Positions 13,741 to 28,042 of a stretch of 64,000 nt of DNA are shown in pieces. The position numbers and the translations under genes are program-made. Under the pieces are notes generated by a model, which saw only the letters and a list, made by a program, of their open reading frames with translations, searched no databases and was not told the origin of the DNA. The first letter of the stretch is position 1. The number at the start of each line of letters is the position of its first letter. The DNA comes from Sycobia sp. Sy_11 (taxonomy: Eukaryota; Arthropoda; Insecta; Hymenoptera; Epichrysomallidae), in the NCBI GenBank assembly GCA_018907035.1, contig JACCIC010000040.1:1333501-1397500 (forward strand), written 5' to 3'.

Positions 13741-16700
13741 ATCAAAGGATGTGCTAAATTCACAATACCTATATAAATTGCGTTATTGGCCGGAAAAGAA
13801 AACAATGCTGAATCGAAATAAATAATTATTGTAATGGGAACTTTGATTTTATATTTAAAACTTTTTCAAAGACAGACATATAAAGAAATGTGTTTGACAT
13901 GACTGTGATTATAAATTTAATAGCGTAAGAAGTGAAAAAAGATAATAAAAATACATAACAAATTTCACAATATATTTCGAATTAGTTATGATGACGATCT
14001 AATAAAATAGTAATAATTATGGTATTGATATACCAAAAAATTATAATTCGTGGGTTAAAATTTAATTGTATAAAATAAATTTCGATGCTAAGAGAGAGAA
14101 AGAGCGAATGAGTGAGAGAGACAGAGAGAAAAAGAGAGAGAGAGAGAGAGAGAATATGAGAAAAATAATTCAAGTACATAAATATTGAATATTCTATTAA
14201 AATATATAAGACCGGTCGCATCAATTTCCTTTTATTAAGACTTCAATTGACATTTCATGAATATATACAGTAAGCACTATAATAGTAATAGAAGATTCAT
14301 ATATACTTCATATATACTGATGAAATTATTATACAAATCGATAATGCACGTAATAATAAATCAAATAAACAAAAAGATGATTAAATATAGACTATTTTAC
14401 TTCCTTTATGCGTTTATGTATATATCTATATATACATAAGTAAGCACCATTCATATCTATGAATCCGAATGGAATTCTGCATTTAAATTAAGAGCTGTGG
14501 ACAGTCGGCATTATCGCCATTTAATTAGTGTAAAGAGCGAAATAGATATTTTCTACTCGTAATTAATTGAGCTTTGAGGCGATCATTAACCAAATCCGAA
14601 TGATAGTTTTAATTTTGAGCTTTCGGAATTGTATATATACAGGCGCTGTATACTGTGATTAAAACCGCAGACGTACACAATAACCCTATATGAATTTAAT
14701 GGACGCATAAACCTTTAGCCTTGAATATAACACCTTCCTATATATAGGAAGACCAGGGGAGTTTATCGATTCGAAGGTTCTCAAGTTTAGAGGCACTAAT
14801 GCGTCGATTTAATTGTCTCGAATTTAGACGTTGCCGGGATCAAACGTTATATATATTCAGTTCATTGAGCTTGTCAATATTGGATTTATTCATGATTTTC
14901 GCGCTTATCAAGCTCTCTTGTATATAGCTTCCTGTTTACTAATTTAGAATTTATCGATTCGGAGTCGCTCGATTTGGATTGACGATTAAAGCGTTCGGAT
15001 TTTGATGTTAGCTGAAGTTAAAGTTACGCAGAACATTAGCTGCCATTGGCAATTAGGATTTCGAATTTACAAATTTAAAGTTTCTATTACGTATCGATTC
15101 TAAATAATCGATCTGCGCGGCAGAAAGTCATTTAGATTCTATGAAATGTACGTCGCTCACATGCTACATGTACGTTACGTTTAATAAATTATCCTGCATG
15201 TAAATGTTACAATGTTACGAAATTTATATGACTTAATTATAGAGCAGTCTTACTATTAAAATTTCTTATAATGAAATATGGACGACAAAACTCTACCCTT
15301 GGACAGCTCGGCTATACTATATTACTTCGCCCTGATACTTTTCCTTCATCCGTCCATATACTTCATCGAACGATGTAACTCTTGCTGTCGGATTGTTGGT
15401 AAAATGCCAATAAGCCTCTGAAATCCTCGGAATATCTTCGATGTTACAGATGGCTCTAAAGAAGTTTAACGATTGTGAAAATTGACGCGCGGATCTGACT
15501 TCATGTTTTATTCGACGGGTGATGAGAGAATTCGCATAGCCGACAGTCCGAATGACAATTTACTGGCCACGAGTTGAATGGCTTCGATGATGTTCCCTTT
15601 ATAAAGATGGGCATTATTCAATAATTCTGAATAAAATATTAATAAAAAGAGAACTAACTGGTATTTCTATGATTTATTCAATATATCGAATATAAAGTAT
15701 TATCGTAATATTAATAATCATTTCCCAAACCTATAATCAAATTTAAATTGAAATATACCGCGTGAAATGTATAATTTGCCTTTGCATTATGAAATAGCTT
15801 TATACTTATGATTATATTTATGTTAATACGAAGCGTGCGCTTAATCCTAGCGGAGAACCGATCTTCTTCAACGCAGCTGTTGGCAGTCGTTTTTTGGTCG
15901 AAGTATGTACGTTGAATAATGGGAATATCGAAAGTCGAAATAAAATGCAAGTGACGATACGAACCTAAAGTGTAACGCAGTGACGGTAAAGTAAAGATAA
16001 TGTGCTAAACATAGTAGATATTATAGAGAAGATTGAATAAGTTTTCTCTGCATTTATCGAGGATATATTCCAGTCAGAAATGTATGATCGGTAAATGAAT
16101 AAATAAATATAATTTTGACTTTATTTTATGATAAATGAAAAAAAAAGAGAAAAAATCTCTAAAGAAAATTTCATTGTGGCCGATAATTTTTTTAAAACCA
16201 TGCATTAAATTATATGCTTTCATGAATTATCACTGATTGTGAACAGTATAAGAGATTAAATTAGCAAATATTTTTATCAGTTGTTTTTTATTTATTCTCT
16301 TTACAAATTATAAAGTCTGTAAGACCGATAAAAAATTTTTTATAAATTTTATTTACATCAATCAACATAAATAAAATTCTTAATTATGTTAAAACAAATC
16401 ATTCATTTTCAGAGAAAACATTGGAGTTTGAATAATAACAGTGTTTAGAGTAAATTCTATTATTGTGGTGCATGAGTCAAATTGGTGAATAAATATTTTC
16501 TTTTTTAGAATGATTGATTAATGTTTAGCAACGTATTCTTAAAAGCTAATATATGCGTCATTATTACTATAAAAAAAAGAAAACCTTAATACTAAATCCC
16601 TCAATTTATCTATCTGTAACTGATTCGCTTTCAGGGGACAGAAAATATTGAATGCTAAATGACGGGTGAAATATGTCTGACGCGATTCATGTAGTATTTC

Positions 16701-18050
16701 TTGAATTCAATACACTTGTAGATTTTGTCAAATGGTTTCTGTTGCTAAATTTTTTATAATGGGATTAGTTATTAATGTTTAATGTTACTTTCAGTGTTAA
16801 TATTATAATATTACGTAATATTTTCTATTTCTTTCTACAAATGCAAAATTCTATAAATTTGGATATTTGTCCAAAAATTTTAATCTGTGTCTATATATAT
16901 GAAGCAGTGAGGGTTAAAGTTCGCGTAAATTAATATACAGCTCGAAGCTTACGAAGAAAACTTAGAAGAACCGCTTCTTGGATTACGTATTTTTCCTCTT
17001 TTATCTACTCGGCTTTTCTTCCTTGTACTTCGCCAATCGTCCTCTATAGAGTGGGAGGGGGGATGCTAATAATTTTTTCTTCTTTTCTTCAATAATGTAA
17101 ATGTATTTCGAAGGGACGGAAATTAGTCCCCATTTCGAACGGCATCTGTGAATATCAACACTAACCTCGATTTTATGCATTCCATGCATCAATACAGCGC
17201 ATTGAAAAATAAAAATTCGATAAAAAACACTTCGATCAGCGGTAAGCTTATATAACGTATGCATGTAAATCAGATGTATGAATAAAACTAAAAAAAAAAG
17301 AAGAGAAACACTTTTATCGACAGCGAAGGTCTTGATAGATCTAAATAAATTAACTAGGGGAAATTAGCAAGTTAAATTGAGAGAAAAAATTGTGTCGCGA
17401 TCTGAATTATTTATTCGTATTATTGAAGTGAATGGAAATTGTATGATTAATCGCTTTTATTATCGATTTATGCTCACATTGTTCAAGATTGTCTTATTTT
17501 AGTTGTTCCAAAGCTGACTTCAAATGATAAAATGTAATTGTATGTACACATGATTATACAATAGCAATTGTTTCTCGTTAAGTGATCGTTGAATTTGCGA
17601 TCTTTATAATGATTAGTTACCATTAGTTACCATTAAAATATTATTTTTGTTGTGAGATTAAACAGTTGATGATCTACTTAAGTATCGAAAAATACAAAAT
17701 ATTTTTTATGGAAATATCGCCGATGCAAATTTCACGAAAATTAATATTTAGCAATAGTAAACCATTGTATTGCTATTAATATCTAAGTGTTCTTGGATTA
17801 GTGTTCGTTCATTAATTTGATTTTTTTTGCGATATTTCAAGTAGCTAAATGGCATATGATTTATAAATAAAGTTTGTAAAAGCCCTGGGTTTGCATGTAG
17901 AGCACTTATAAAAGGTCCATATCGATTTTCGTATTTTGTATTATACAATAGTAAAGACAGGCCGTAAAGATTGAATGTTCCAGCTGAATGATCCTCGTCA
18001 ATACGAAACGAAAAGTCCTGCACCCTTATTATTCCCCTGAATCAGGGCCA
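13741..18050. other. AT-rich noncoding stretch
   Basis: Contains a (GA)n tract at about 14,091-14,154 and a tandem AGTTACCATT pair at about 17,615-17,635. No gene recognised. Balanced patches at about 14,460-15,110 could be regulatory. Confidence 0.5.
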
Positions 18051-18345
18051 CTGTCATGGCGCGCGCGACTGTAAAGTCAGCGATTTATCATGCCGATTCT
18101 CGCGTTGGTATTAGACGATGCTCCCCTTAATTTTTATTCTTTATTTTCACCATCACTTTTCACACCAAGCCGTTTACAAGGTGTGGCAATAGCAATCGAA
18201 CGTCGCAGAAGTGAAATGTGGAAGATGGACGACGGATGGAGGAGAATGCTCGGCTTTCCACGTGCGAGGAAAAGCTGTCCATCCCAGTACGATACGATTC
18301 ATGAATCAGAACCTGCTAGAGTTCTTCCAGGACATTGAGGAATTT
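18051..18345. other. Short GC-richer patch, no gene
   Basis: An 82-codon plus-strand frame at 18,090-18,338 has no domain features or splice support. Confidence 0.4.
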
Positions 18346-19410
18346 TAGGCCAGCAGTGCAACTCTGAGGAACGCGTCTGGTATTAAACCATTAATGGAAC
18401 TTTGCACTATTGAGAATTACGAGAGGTTACGGAGTCCATTCTCGCCGTTCTTTTTGGATAAAATTACTAATCTGCTCTACTTCCTTCGCAAATAACCTAG
18501 TCCTGCGTGCAGAATCATCACCTGGATTATAAGATCTTCTCCAAACAATTGCCTTCAATCTAATCTCTGTATGATGGTTCCTATCTTTAGTTTAGATGCT
18601 CTAGATTTTGTGACATTGTATGTATGTACGTATAGTGTTTTCATGAGGTCTCTAATGATTTAAAATAATGTAACCCTAAATCGAAATACGTATAAATTAT
18701 ATATTTTTTATTTCGTATTATTATTTTATTTTTTATTATTGTAAATAAATTATATATAAAATATATATAAAAACTCTTCTTTAGTTAATTCTGCCGATTT
18801 AAATATGGATACTATACAATTTTAGAAAAAGAATGTGTTATTTAATAATTATTCATAAATGAAGCTTGAATAGATTCATCTGAGATTTTTATTAATGAGC
18901 GAGAATACCATAGAAAAGTTTATGTCTCATTATGAAATTGTCACAATCCGTAAAATAGTTTTTATTTTAATTACTAAATAATAATTAAATAAATAATAAT
19001 ATTACTTCAATAAAATGTACGAAATTTACTAAGCGATTATTATCTTAAAAGGAAAGTTCTTCCTTATAACGTTAACGTTCAAGTAACAAGAAGATTTTTA
19101 CAGTTATAAATAACTAAAGAAACTTTCCCTCGCCATCCCTCCACAATTCTTATACAATGAGACTTCCGCGTTTTAATACCCAATGCATCCTTATTAGCCT
19201 GGCGTTAAAAATATCAACGGCATCCTCGGCGTCTTGTCGTGACGAAGCCGCATACCTATGTTGTTCGAACGTGACTGTATATCGATGAGAAAGTGATGGA
19301 GTGTTATATGCTGATCACGACGCAAGATTGCTAGAGATATTAGCGCGCAGTAAAACAAAACAACAATTTACTCGATCTTGGAAGGGGAGAAAGGGTATAA
19401 AATCTAACAC

Positions 19411-19469
<59 letters not shown>

Positions 19470-22364
19470 TTGTATAATCTAAGCGAATTATGTCCTCCTA
19501 ATTATGTTACTTTAAATTTCATAGGATATACAAGAGTAATGAAGCGTCCGAGATTTCATAGACATTATTCATTATCTGAATGAGAAATTAGCGAAAATTT
19601 CAATGAAATTAATCATCAAAACTCGTACATCGAAATAGTCAGATTTAAGATACTATTTTTGATTGAATTTCGATCGTTTTTCGCTTGAATCTAATGGATT
19701 TCGATCGGATTCAAATTTTGAATGCACGCATCCTCAATAATATATTTGCTATTCACACCTGACATCAAGAAAGTATACCTAAGATATTATATACATAAAA
19801 TTTTAATTTAGACGAAAGTGCTTTATTGTTATACTTCACTAATATATATATGATGAATGTACGCGGAAGCGGAAGAAAATTTGATCATATCAATAAACTA
19901 TTGAAAAAAAGTTCGATCCCGATGTCCCTACGTAAATGCTTACGTAAATGCTACCTAATACTTCCTTCGAGATCTATAAAAAGGGATTGATACAACGGAT
20001 TGATACAAAAAAAAATTATAAAAACGGCCAAAAAAATGCCCTTCTCATCAATATTACCTTTTAGATGCTAGGAACAATGAAAAATATCTTGTAAAATCAG
20101 GAAATCCCATATGGAATCTGTAGGACATTTTCCAAAATCCTTCTTCATAAAATTAACAATTATTTTTTTGTTTCCAGAAACTTACGAGATACCCACACAG
20201 ACAACTACACATCTTATTCATATATTTATCGTCGCATATGCATCCATACATACACAATCACACATACATCAGATTAGCTCTTCAATTCGAGCTTTTGTGT
20301 GAAGCTGACAAAAACAATTATTAACTTCAAAGTAAAGTTGAATTTCTCGAAAATCTTCATGGACTTTTTTTTTGTTAAAACCCTCGCTTACGGATACAGA
20401 CTCAAAAACCATAAGAGAAAGATCTAAGTGGAATTTGACGTTTTACTATTTTAGTTAAACTTTTATATACAAAGTCTTCATATTTTGTTTCAAAATATAA
20501 ATAATATTGCAAATTAATATAAGTGAATTAAAATATTGTATCCGATTTATTATATTCTTGCGACCTCAATACTTAATGACGAATAATGATTGTCAATCGC
20601 TGATGAAATCAATTTTTTATAATTAGAATGAGTTGATGATTTAATGAACTGGTTAAATTAATTAATCGCGTCAATGTTTTTATTCTCACATGTTCTTATT
20701 TCACTCCTACAATTCACTTAAATTAATATTTAATGAGATACTATAAATTATATACATTAAATTAATCTACTGTCAACGTTCGATAATTTGAATATTCATA
20801 TTATAAGGCAACAAATGCTATTATTTTATTATTGCAAATTTATCATTTTAAATGATGTGTTAAAAATAAGATAAGAAATAAATATTTGGCATTATATACA
20901 GATAAGAGTCAAAATTTGTTTTTAATTGTCGTACTAAACTGAGATTATCAGAATATATTAATTTAATAACGCCCATATTCATCCTTTCATTGTTCAAAAA
21001 CCATAATCTCTACGTGATAATGTTGTAAAATATCGTTTGCCATAAAATCATTCTTTTAATAAAAACACGTGAGAAAATCCAAAAGTTATATAATTAGCGA
21101 AACAACAGAAATAACTGATGCTGAATTAAACACACGACGGCAAGGATCTTATAACCATTTGTTCCAGCAACAATTTAATTAATCGTCCAGCTTACCTCAA
21201 GACAGCCAGTAAAGCGGTAAATGAGGCGACGTTAAACCTCGGTTGGACACGAACACAGATAAATACACGCGTGTGCAAGTGTAAACCACTCTGCAGGACT
21301 AGACAGAGTATGCCAGTCGCTGAGAAAGGATCATGCCCAGGTGCTTCGGAAAGGGCGAAGCTCTTTTGGAAATACACGTACTTCTTTTTTTTTTACTCCG
21401 GATCCCTCTAATTGTTCCGTAACAATCGATTTGATGATTAAGAATTTCAAGGAGCTTTAGGAATGGATGTGAAGATTAAACGATACGTATGATCGATTTT
21501 TTCACATGTTCATTTAATTAAAGAAAGAGAGTTTATTAAAAGTATTTCTGCTATTAAAATATATGTAATAAATATATTAACAACGATTAACTTAAAGAAA
21601 CTGATTTCATTCTTTGTTAATGTTGAGTACATCCGTTGAACTTGTCCAGGGAAAATTATATTTATACATAACAGATTTATATAAGATATTTCATATATGA
21701 TATTTTAATCAAAATCACATTCACACAAGTATGCTTTTTAGTCTTCTACACCAGTTTATGAAATATACTATCGTTTTTTTGGTTATTATAATTGTTAATA
21801 ATAGTATTCATGTATATTATATTATTCGTTGCAAATTACATATTTTCTTACATTGAAGCGAAAAGATAAAATTCGATATGAAAATCAGGTAGCTGAAGAC
21901 TAGATAACCTGGTCTTAAATTTGCGTGCTTAAAAAAGTTATTCAGTCATGTGGAAAGTTATTAAAAACCCATTGCAGATTGGATGCGTAAAAACGTATAT
22001 TTTGTATGTTATGAGAAATATGGTTACTCACTGTATCCTTTGTAAAAACACAATATATGTATAGTTTTAATAACAATATTATTCTCAGTAGTAAAAGATG
22101 AGTTCTTGCTGACAATCTATCGCCACCGTAATTGAGATATTATTGTGCTACAATCTACAGTTCTTTTAATTTCACTTAAATTCATAGTAGCTTTGAAAAA
22201 ATACAGAAACTGTAATTCGAGTCAAAATTAATGCAATTTTCGAGGAATATAGTTATAATAATTAATAAATAGAATAATAATTTATCGATGTAATTTTCGT
22301 GAGAAAAATAAAATAAAGTTCTTCCGTTATATAATAGCCGCATTTAATTACGAAACTTTTTGTG

Positions 22365-22365
<1 letters not shown>
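18346..22365. other. AT-rich noncoding stretch
   Basis: Holds an (AT)n array at 19,411-19,467 and a GC-richer patch at 21,180-21,380. The patch has a minus-strand frame running into CTTGAG|GTAAGC, a good donor but with no acceptor or recognised protein. Confidence 0.5.

Positions 22366-22414
<49 letters not shown>
22366..22414. repeat. (AT)n microsatellite
   Basis: About 24 AT units. Confidence 0.95.
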
Positions 22415-22418
<4 letters not shown>

Positions 22419-22623
22419 ACTTAGTAACTTACAGAATAGGGCTGTATATTCTCTGGTAGCACACGGCGATGTGGATTGTCGAAACTTCAATGCCGGGCGA
22501 GATCGGAAAGTTTATATCCACAAAGTAACGAGTGTTTAGCTACTGTAGCGGGAAGGGGAGAAGAGACTATGCCGGAAAGACACAACAAGATAGAGGCACG
22601 TAAAACCGTACTCTATGGTACAC

Positions 22624-22625
<2 letters not shown>

Positions 22626-22664
<39 letters not shown>
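22626..22664. repeat. (AT)n microsatellite
   Basis: About 19 AT units, 210 bp after the previous array. Confidence 0.95.
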
Positions 22665-22665
<1 letters not shown>

Positions 22666-22783
22666 GCAACCATTTTGAGCGGAGTGATGCGCGTGAGCCT
22701 CTTTGTGATCGAGCCTCGTTGCTACTTTAAATTTAAGTTTGCGAGCGAGGCAATAACTTCGACGGAATTAATAGAGGTGTGAC

Positions 22784-22826
<43 letters not shown>

Positions 22827-22859
22827 TCGCTCGCGCCTGTGTGTGTATGTGTGTGTGTA
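22784..22859. repeat. (GT)n microsatellite, interrupted
   Basis: Two GT tracts (22,784-22,822 and 22,839-22,859) separated by a short non-repeat. Confidence 0.95.
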
Positions 22860-23590
22860 ATGCTGAAGTAAAGGGAATGAAATTTGTGTTTACAAATCTC
22901 GTGTGTGTGTCTTAGTAAAATATTGATCACGTTTACTGTGATACAGCTATTCGTATTTAATCTATCTTTCGAAAATTTTTTTCAAAAGTTTTTGTTCGGC
23001 ATTTCTATATAGAAATTGTTTCGCGATATAGATATGATATGCAACTCTGTAACACAGTCGCACGCGCAGCTAAAACAATATAAAATTAATATAAAATCAA
23101 AAACATATAAAAAGTAAAAAAAAAAAGAAAAGCCAAAAACGACAAAAACAAAATCATGAGTTTATCACGAATTTGTCGGCGGGGAAGGCTAGGGGAAACT
23201 GACAAAGTATTACTCAGCCAAGTATTATTAAGTCATATGAAATGCCCGGCGCGTGCAGATTTAAGAACCTCCCGATAAAAAGAAATGAAAAGTTTGAAAT
23301 TGCGTTAAATATTGCAAATGTGCCAGAACCTATACAGCATAATATTACGGTTTTCTGAAATTTTGTCGCTCAACTTCTCGAATTCAGAAATACTTTCTCG
23401 CCGCTTCTTGGGATTCTAATCCAATTATTCTGGCGTAGACGGAAGGAGAGAGGGAGAGGCAGAGGAAGAGAAGGGTCAGAGATAATCGTATATTTTTAAA
23501 CATCAGTTACCCTTCAAAGGGGCTGTACGAGAGCACTTACACGAGGCAGGGGATCGACGCGACTAATTAAGGTTTAAAGATACGCGCGGT
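22860..23590. other. Mixed noncoding stretch
   Basis: No gene recognised. Composition rises toward the CT tract at 23.6 kb. Confidence 0.5.
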
Positions 23591-23593
23591 TGC

Positions 23594-23596
<3 letters not shown>

Positions 23597-23630
<34 letters not shown>

Positions 23631-24029
23631 GTGCCCTGCCTCTCCTTGGCCTCGTGTAGGTCCTATAGGTAGAGAGTATAACCAGGGTACTCGTATCCTC
23701 CTCTTGCACTCTCCTCGGAAGTTAATGTTAATGGCACAGAGTAATTAACACGGAGGGAAAGAGAGAAGAGGTGCGCGGACGACGCGAAGGGGTTACAGGC
23801 AGGCAGGCAGGAAGGAAGCGGGGCGAAGCAGCCTATGTATACGAGCGGCGAATTTTCTCTTTCTCGTATTCTCTCTCTCTCTCTCTCTCTCTCTTTCTTC
23901 TCACCCGGCCCCACGCGTTTGTTTTCTCCCCGTGCGCATAATAACGCGATTTTCTTCGCAGGTCGGAAGGAGCGGGGGGAAGTTGCGATAAGTTCTGTTG
24001 TGGAATTTTTGTTATTCGAAGCAAGGGGC

Positions 24030-24061
<32 letters not shown>
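23597..24061. repeat. Cluster of (CT)n and (GA)n tracts
   Basis: CT tracts at 23,597-23,627 and 23,871-23,895 and a GA tract at 24,031-24,061, with (GGCA)n-like repeats at about 23,797-23,812. CT and GA tracts face each other, so hairpins are possible. The Ser/Leu and Arg/Glu frames here are artefacts. Confidence 0.9.
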
Positions 24062-24065
<4 letters not shown>

Positions 24066-24780
24066 GGAAACATGGGCGAAAATAATAATTGATAATTTTT
24101 TACAATATTTTATGGATTCAAAAACTGCTAGAATGGTTTCCAAATTCAACAATCAATAAATTGAATTAAACGAAAGCACATTTCTACGCTCGGGCATTTT
24201 TCAATTTATTTTTATAATAAATATCGCTTAAATTTCATTCTATCTATTTCCAAAATAGACATGATTATTTTTTTAATTACTGTTGATCCGTCGCAAGCCA
24301 TCTTCGTCGCAAACCACTTTCCTTAATTATATATGTACAGGTTTCAAGTTATTCTGCATAATGTAAAACTGAAGTTGAAGCGAGAGTTGAACAGGGGATC
24401 GAATTTATATAGTCGTAGATCTACCCAGAGAACTTTTCGACAAGTCACACCGCACAAAGTGTAGAATTTATAATAGAATCAAATAGTGCTATTTTTCGCC
24501 CATTGTAATGCAAAACAGTATAATAACCAGTTGAGACATTTTTAATTTCTTGCGTGACACTTTATCGTAAATACCACATTAAGCTACAATTAATTAATCA
24601 TATATATATAGCCCAATGAAGAAAGAGAAACTGATTAATAGGCGCAAATTGACTTGAAAAATTTCCTCATTGGATATATTTCAATAGAAAAGCAATAGAT
24701 TCGCGAGTCATTTGTAATACAGCAGAAAATGGTCTAGGTATTTTATAATGATTGATAAGCAAGACATTTTCTCTCGCGAG
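24062..24780. other. AT-rich noncoding stretch
   Basis: No features recognised. Confidence 0.5.
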
Positions 24781-24794
24781 TTCTCATACATAGA

Positions 24795-24868
24795 CAAGCA
24801 CGCACGCACGCACGCACGCAGCCACCCACCCACTTACACACATACACACACACACACGCGAACGCGCG
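24795..24868. repeat. (ACGC)n / (CA)n compound repeat
   Basis: ACGC units then CCAC and CA repeats, then alternating GCGCGCG: a long purine-pyrimidine alternating region with Z-DNA potential. Confidence 0.85.
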
Positions 24869-25119
24869 CGTGCGTGATTATCCGCAAAGCAGCGCGTTCC
24901 GTTGGAGTCACGCGTATGCGTATATAACACGCGATCACCCATGCGTGTGGGCGCATGTGCTCCACCCTATATATATATATATATTGCGTTATGTCCTAGC
25001 ACGTGCCTGGCATTAGGCAGCCTATTTGGGAGATTAAACCGTCCGACAACGAGGATCTCACGTGCATATCCAGTTACTCAGCTGTACTCACACCTATCTC
25101 TATCCCCCTCTTACAGTCT

Positions 25120-25130
25120 CTCTATCTCTG

Positions 25131-25176
<46 letters not shown>
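25120..25176. repeat. (CT)n microsatellite
   Basis: About 23 CT units after imperfect CT repeats. All three plus-strand Ser/Leu frames across it are artefacts. Confidence 0.95.
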
Positions 25177-25179
<3 letters not shown>

Positions 25180-25380
25180 CTCCTATGTCTTGCTGCATAT
25201 TCCTACAGCCCTTCTTTATAGTTGCGCATTTACCAATTTACTTCGCCCACCCCAACCACTTACGGTTGGCGGTGTATGAGTATATTTTTTTCATCCGACG
25301 CGTCTTGTCCTTATATATTTCCTTCTTAGTTTACAAATCTTTCCAATACGCTTTCTCTTACACTTCGTCTTTCTCGCACT

Positions 25381-26000
25381 CCCTGTAGTGATTAAAAATA
25401 AATCATCAAATCCTACTATGCGACTTTTTACTGTTAAACCCACGAAAGGGAATAATTCGAATTTTGGCCTATGATAAATTGTATCTTGTCATATTCTCAC
25501 GTTTCTATGGTCATTCTGTAGAAATGATGTTTAAAAATTCAACAAATCAGTTTCAATACAAAGAATCAGCTTTTGAACAATGGTTTACTTTTTGAACGAA
25601 AATTATTATCGTGAAACGATGGAATTTTATATAATTTATACGTAAATGTGAAATAATGTATATTCATTTACAATCTATGCAATGAATGTTTATGCCTCGT
25701 ACAATATCTATATATACGCATTAACAAATAGATTTCACATTAAAACATACTCGATATTAAGTACATATGTTTGAATAGAATTTAAATTTTACGCTTGAGG
25801 AAAAAAATAATTAACAAACAAATTGGTGAAGAAAAAAAACTCTGATAGAAATTTCCCTTCTTCAATATAATCTCTTGCTCAAATCACAAGTTGCCTATTG
25901 ACTTTCATGGCATCGATCATAGATAGACGCAAGACCTAAAAGCACGTACATCAAATCTCGTGAATTTGCACCTGAGAAAAATGCAGACAAAGTCGAATAA
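25381..26000. other. AT-rich noncoding stretch
   Basis: No features recognised. Confidence 0.5.
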
Positions 26001-26009
26001 GTTTATATA

Positions 26010-26108
26010 AGGGCGCGAGTCAAACTCTGAATCCCCCTTACATAGACCACGCCATCGATATGCCGGTAGGCGCGGCTCCGACGGGCGCTCCGAAGGAGAG
26101 CTAAAGAG

Positions 26109-26167
<59 letters not shown>

Positions 26168-26850
26168 CACGGATGAACGTGTATCCTAGCCAAGGAAGTG
26201 TCGCCGCCGAAATCTCTCGCCCGTACGTCTCGTATATGTAAATCCGATTTGAATTCGAAATGTCGCCCTAACGCCACAGCTCCCCCCCCCCCTCGTGACC
26301 CCGCTTGTTGTAGATTCCTCGCAAAGTCGCGCGACTGTTGCACCGTGGCGGAGTGCGCGCGACCGAGGTACCAAGACACAGGGGAGGCGATAGAGACAGA
26401 GCGAGAGAAAGAGTGGGTTGAGCTGAGGGGGCTGGGGCCAGAATAAGGTATCGTTGTAACGCGGTACGTAGACAGAGAGAGAGAGGGAGAGAGAGGGGGG
26501 GGAGAAAAGGAGCCGGTCACGTAGATCGCATAAAGCACAATTTCGCGGCTGGCGCCGCGTTAGCCCCAGTATATGACTGGAAAGCTTGAAATACCGGCGG
26601 AAGGTGGAGGCGGTTGATGGGGTGGGAGGGGCGAGGGCGAGAGCGTGCGTCGCAGGCGGCAATGGACGAGGTGAGAGGGTTGGGTTCGGAATTCCCCCAC
26701 CCACCCAAGCAAATCAGACGTGTGGTACGCTGGCGGAAACGTCGGTGGCACGATTTACCGGGGAGGAGAGATTTGCGAAAGTGATATACTCGTTATGGAT
26801 TTGCCTATGACACGAATGACGTCGCCCGACCTAAAAGATTCGTAAGAGAG
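26010..26850. other. GC/CpG-rich block with (AT)n array and poly-C/GA tracts
   Basis: The (AT)n array is at 26,111-26,162, C10 at about 26,283 and GA-rich DNA at 26,470-26,510. Overlapping frames on both strands (up to 172 aa) are low complexity and mutually exclusive. Could hold a promoter or untranslated exon. Confidence 0.4.
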
Positions 26851-26859
26851 AAATCCTCG

Positions 26860-26905
26860 TCGTTGTTGTTATTATCATTATCATCATTATTATTATTATT
26901 GTTGC

Positions 26906-26936
<31 letters not shown>
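26860..26936. repeat. (GTT)n/(ATT)n trinucleotide repeat
   Basis: GTT, ATC/ATT and again GTT units; the GTT part runs from about 26,902 to 26,936. Confidence 0.9.
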
Positions 26937-26937
<1 letters not shown>

Positions 26938-27997
26938 CATTAAGAAACAATTAAAATAACATTAGCGCAGTGGCATTCGAATGTAGTACGCTGTAAGTGG
27001 TGAACAATGGGCAACTGGTGACCATATGTATTAACGTTGTCAATTTAAAGTAAAAAATATTTCTAGACGTCTTACGAACTTTTTACACAATGAAAAAGTG
27101 TGAAATGAAAAAATAACAATAATTTAAATGAAGGTTTTTGTATTTAAATATACCCTTGCTTAAATAAAGTTAGTATAATTACTACTCTAATTTTATATAT
27201 TTCTGTCCGAATTACTCTAATAGAGATATATATAATTCGTAGCTGAATATATATGATAGTCAAATATAGTCCCAGTTGCTAATAAGTTGAAAATAAAACT
27301 TTTTTACATTGAAGATGAACTTCGCCAGAGCTATCATTGCGAGTAAATCAATTTTTTTTAAAGATATCAATCCTCCATTAAACTATTTTCTGGATTTTTG
27401 GACTTTTATTTTTGGATTATTTTTTCTTCAAATTTTAAACGAGAGTTGCAGTTTTTCTTGGAAACTAATTTTTGGTATATTAATTTTGAAAATGATAATT
27501 TATTTCATAAAATTAATCTATTTTAGATTCTTCGGGGACGATTGTTAACTAGGATAATCTGACTATCATTATGTTAGTATAACATATGATTGTATAAAGA
27601 ATGTAAGACCGATAAAAATATTTATTCAACTAAATTAATGTTGAAAAATAATTTTCTTGACATTTACATTAATCTTACAGAAGCATGGTTTAATTCTCCA
27701 TAGTACTATCCTAGGCATCATTTCTGATCTACTGCGCGGTGCAAAAAAGGAAAAAAAAAATTAATTTATAAAAATTGAAGAAAAAGAAAATCGATTGAGA
27801 AAACGAAAAACACAAGGGAGATAAACAAGAGCAAATTCATGCCAAGACTAGAACAACGCGCGTTCATCGTAAAGGTGTCCGTGCCGCTGTGCGAGTTTTC
27901 AAACTTATGCGCAGTATCGGATTTGATGCACATAATAAATCCAAGTGTCGGTGTATGCAATATTTTCTGCCGAGATAAGTGAATTTTACCAAGCGGG

Positions 27998-28042
<45 letters not shown>

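Noticed and set aside
21192..21377. Minus-strand frame with a good GTAAGC donor, considered as a first exon
   Set aside because: No recognisable protein, no acceptor partner, and chance donors are frequent.
24795..24868. Regularly spaced short repeats considered as a CRISPR-like array
   Set aside because: Units are 2-4 bp simple repeats without spacers, in eukaryotic DNA.
26186..26704. Overlapping 145- and 172-codon minus-strand frames in a GC-rich block
   Set aside because: Two or three frames are open at once in CpG-rich DNA, with low-complexity Pro/Ser/Arg content and no motif.
27309..27548. 79-codon hydrophobic plus-strand frame
   Set aside because: Phe/Ile/Leu-rich translation of T-rich DNA; no homologue nearby and no motif.
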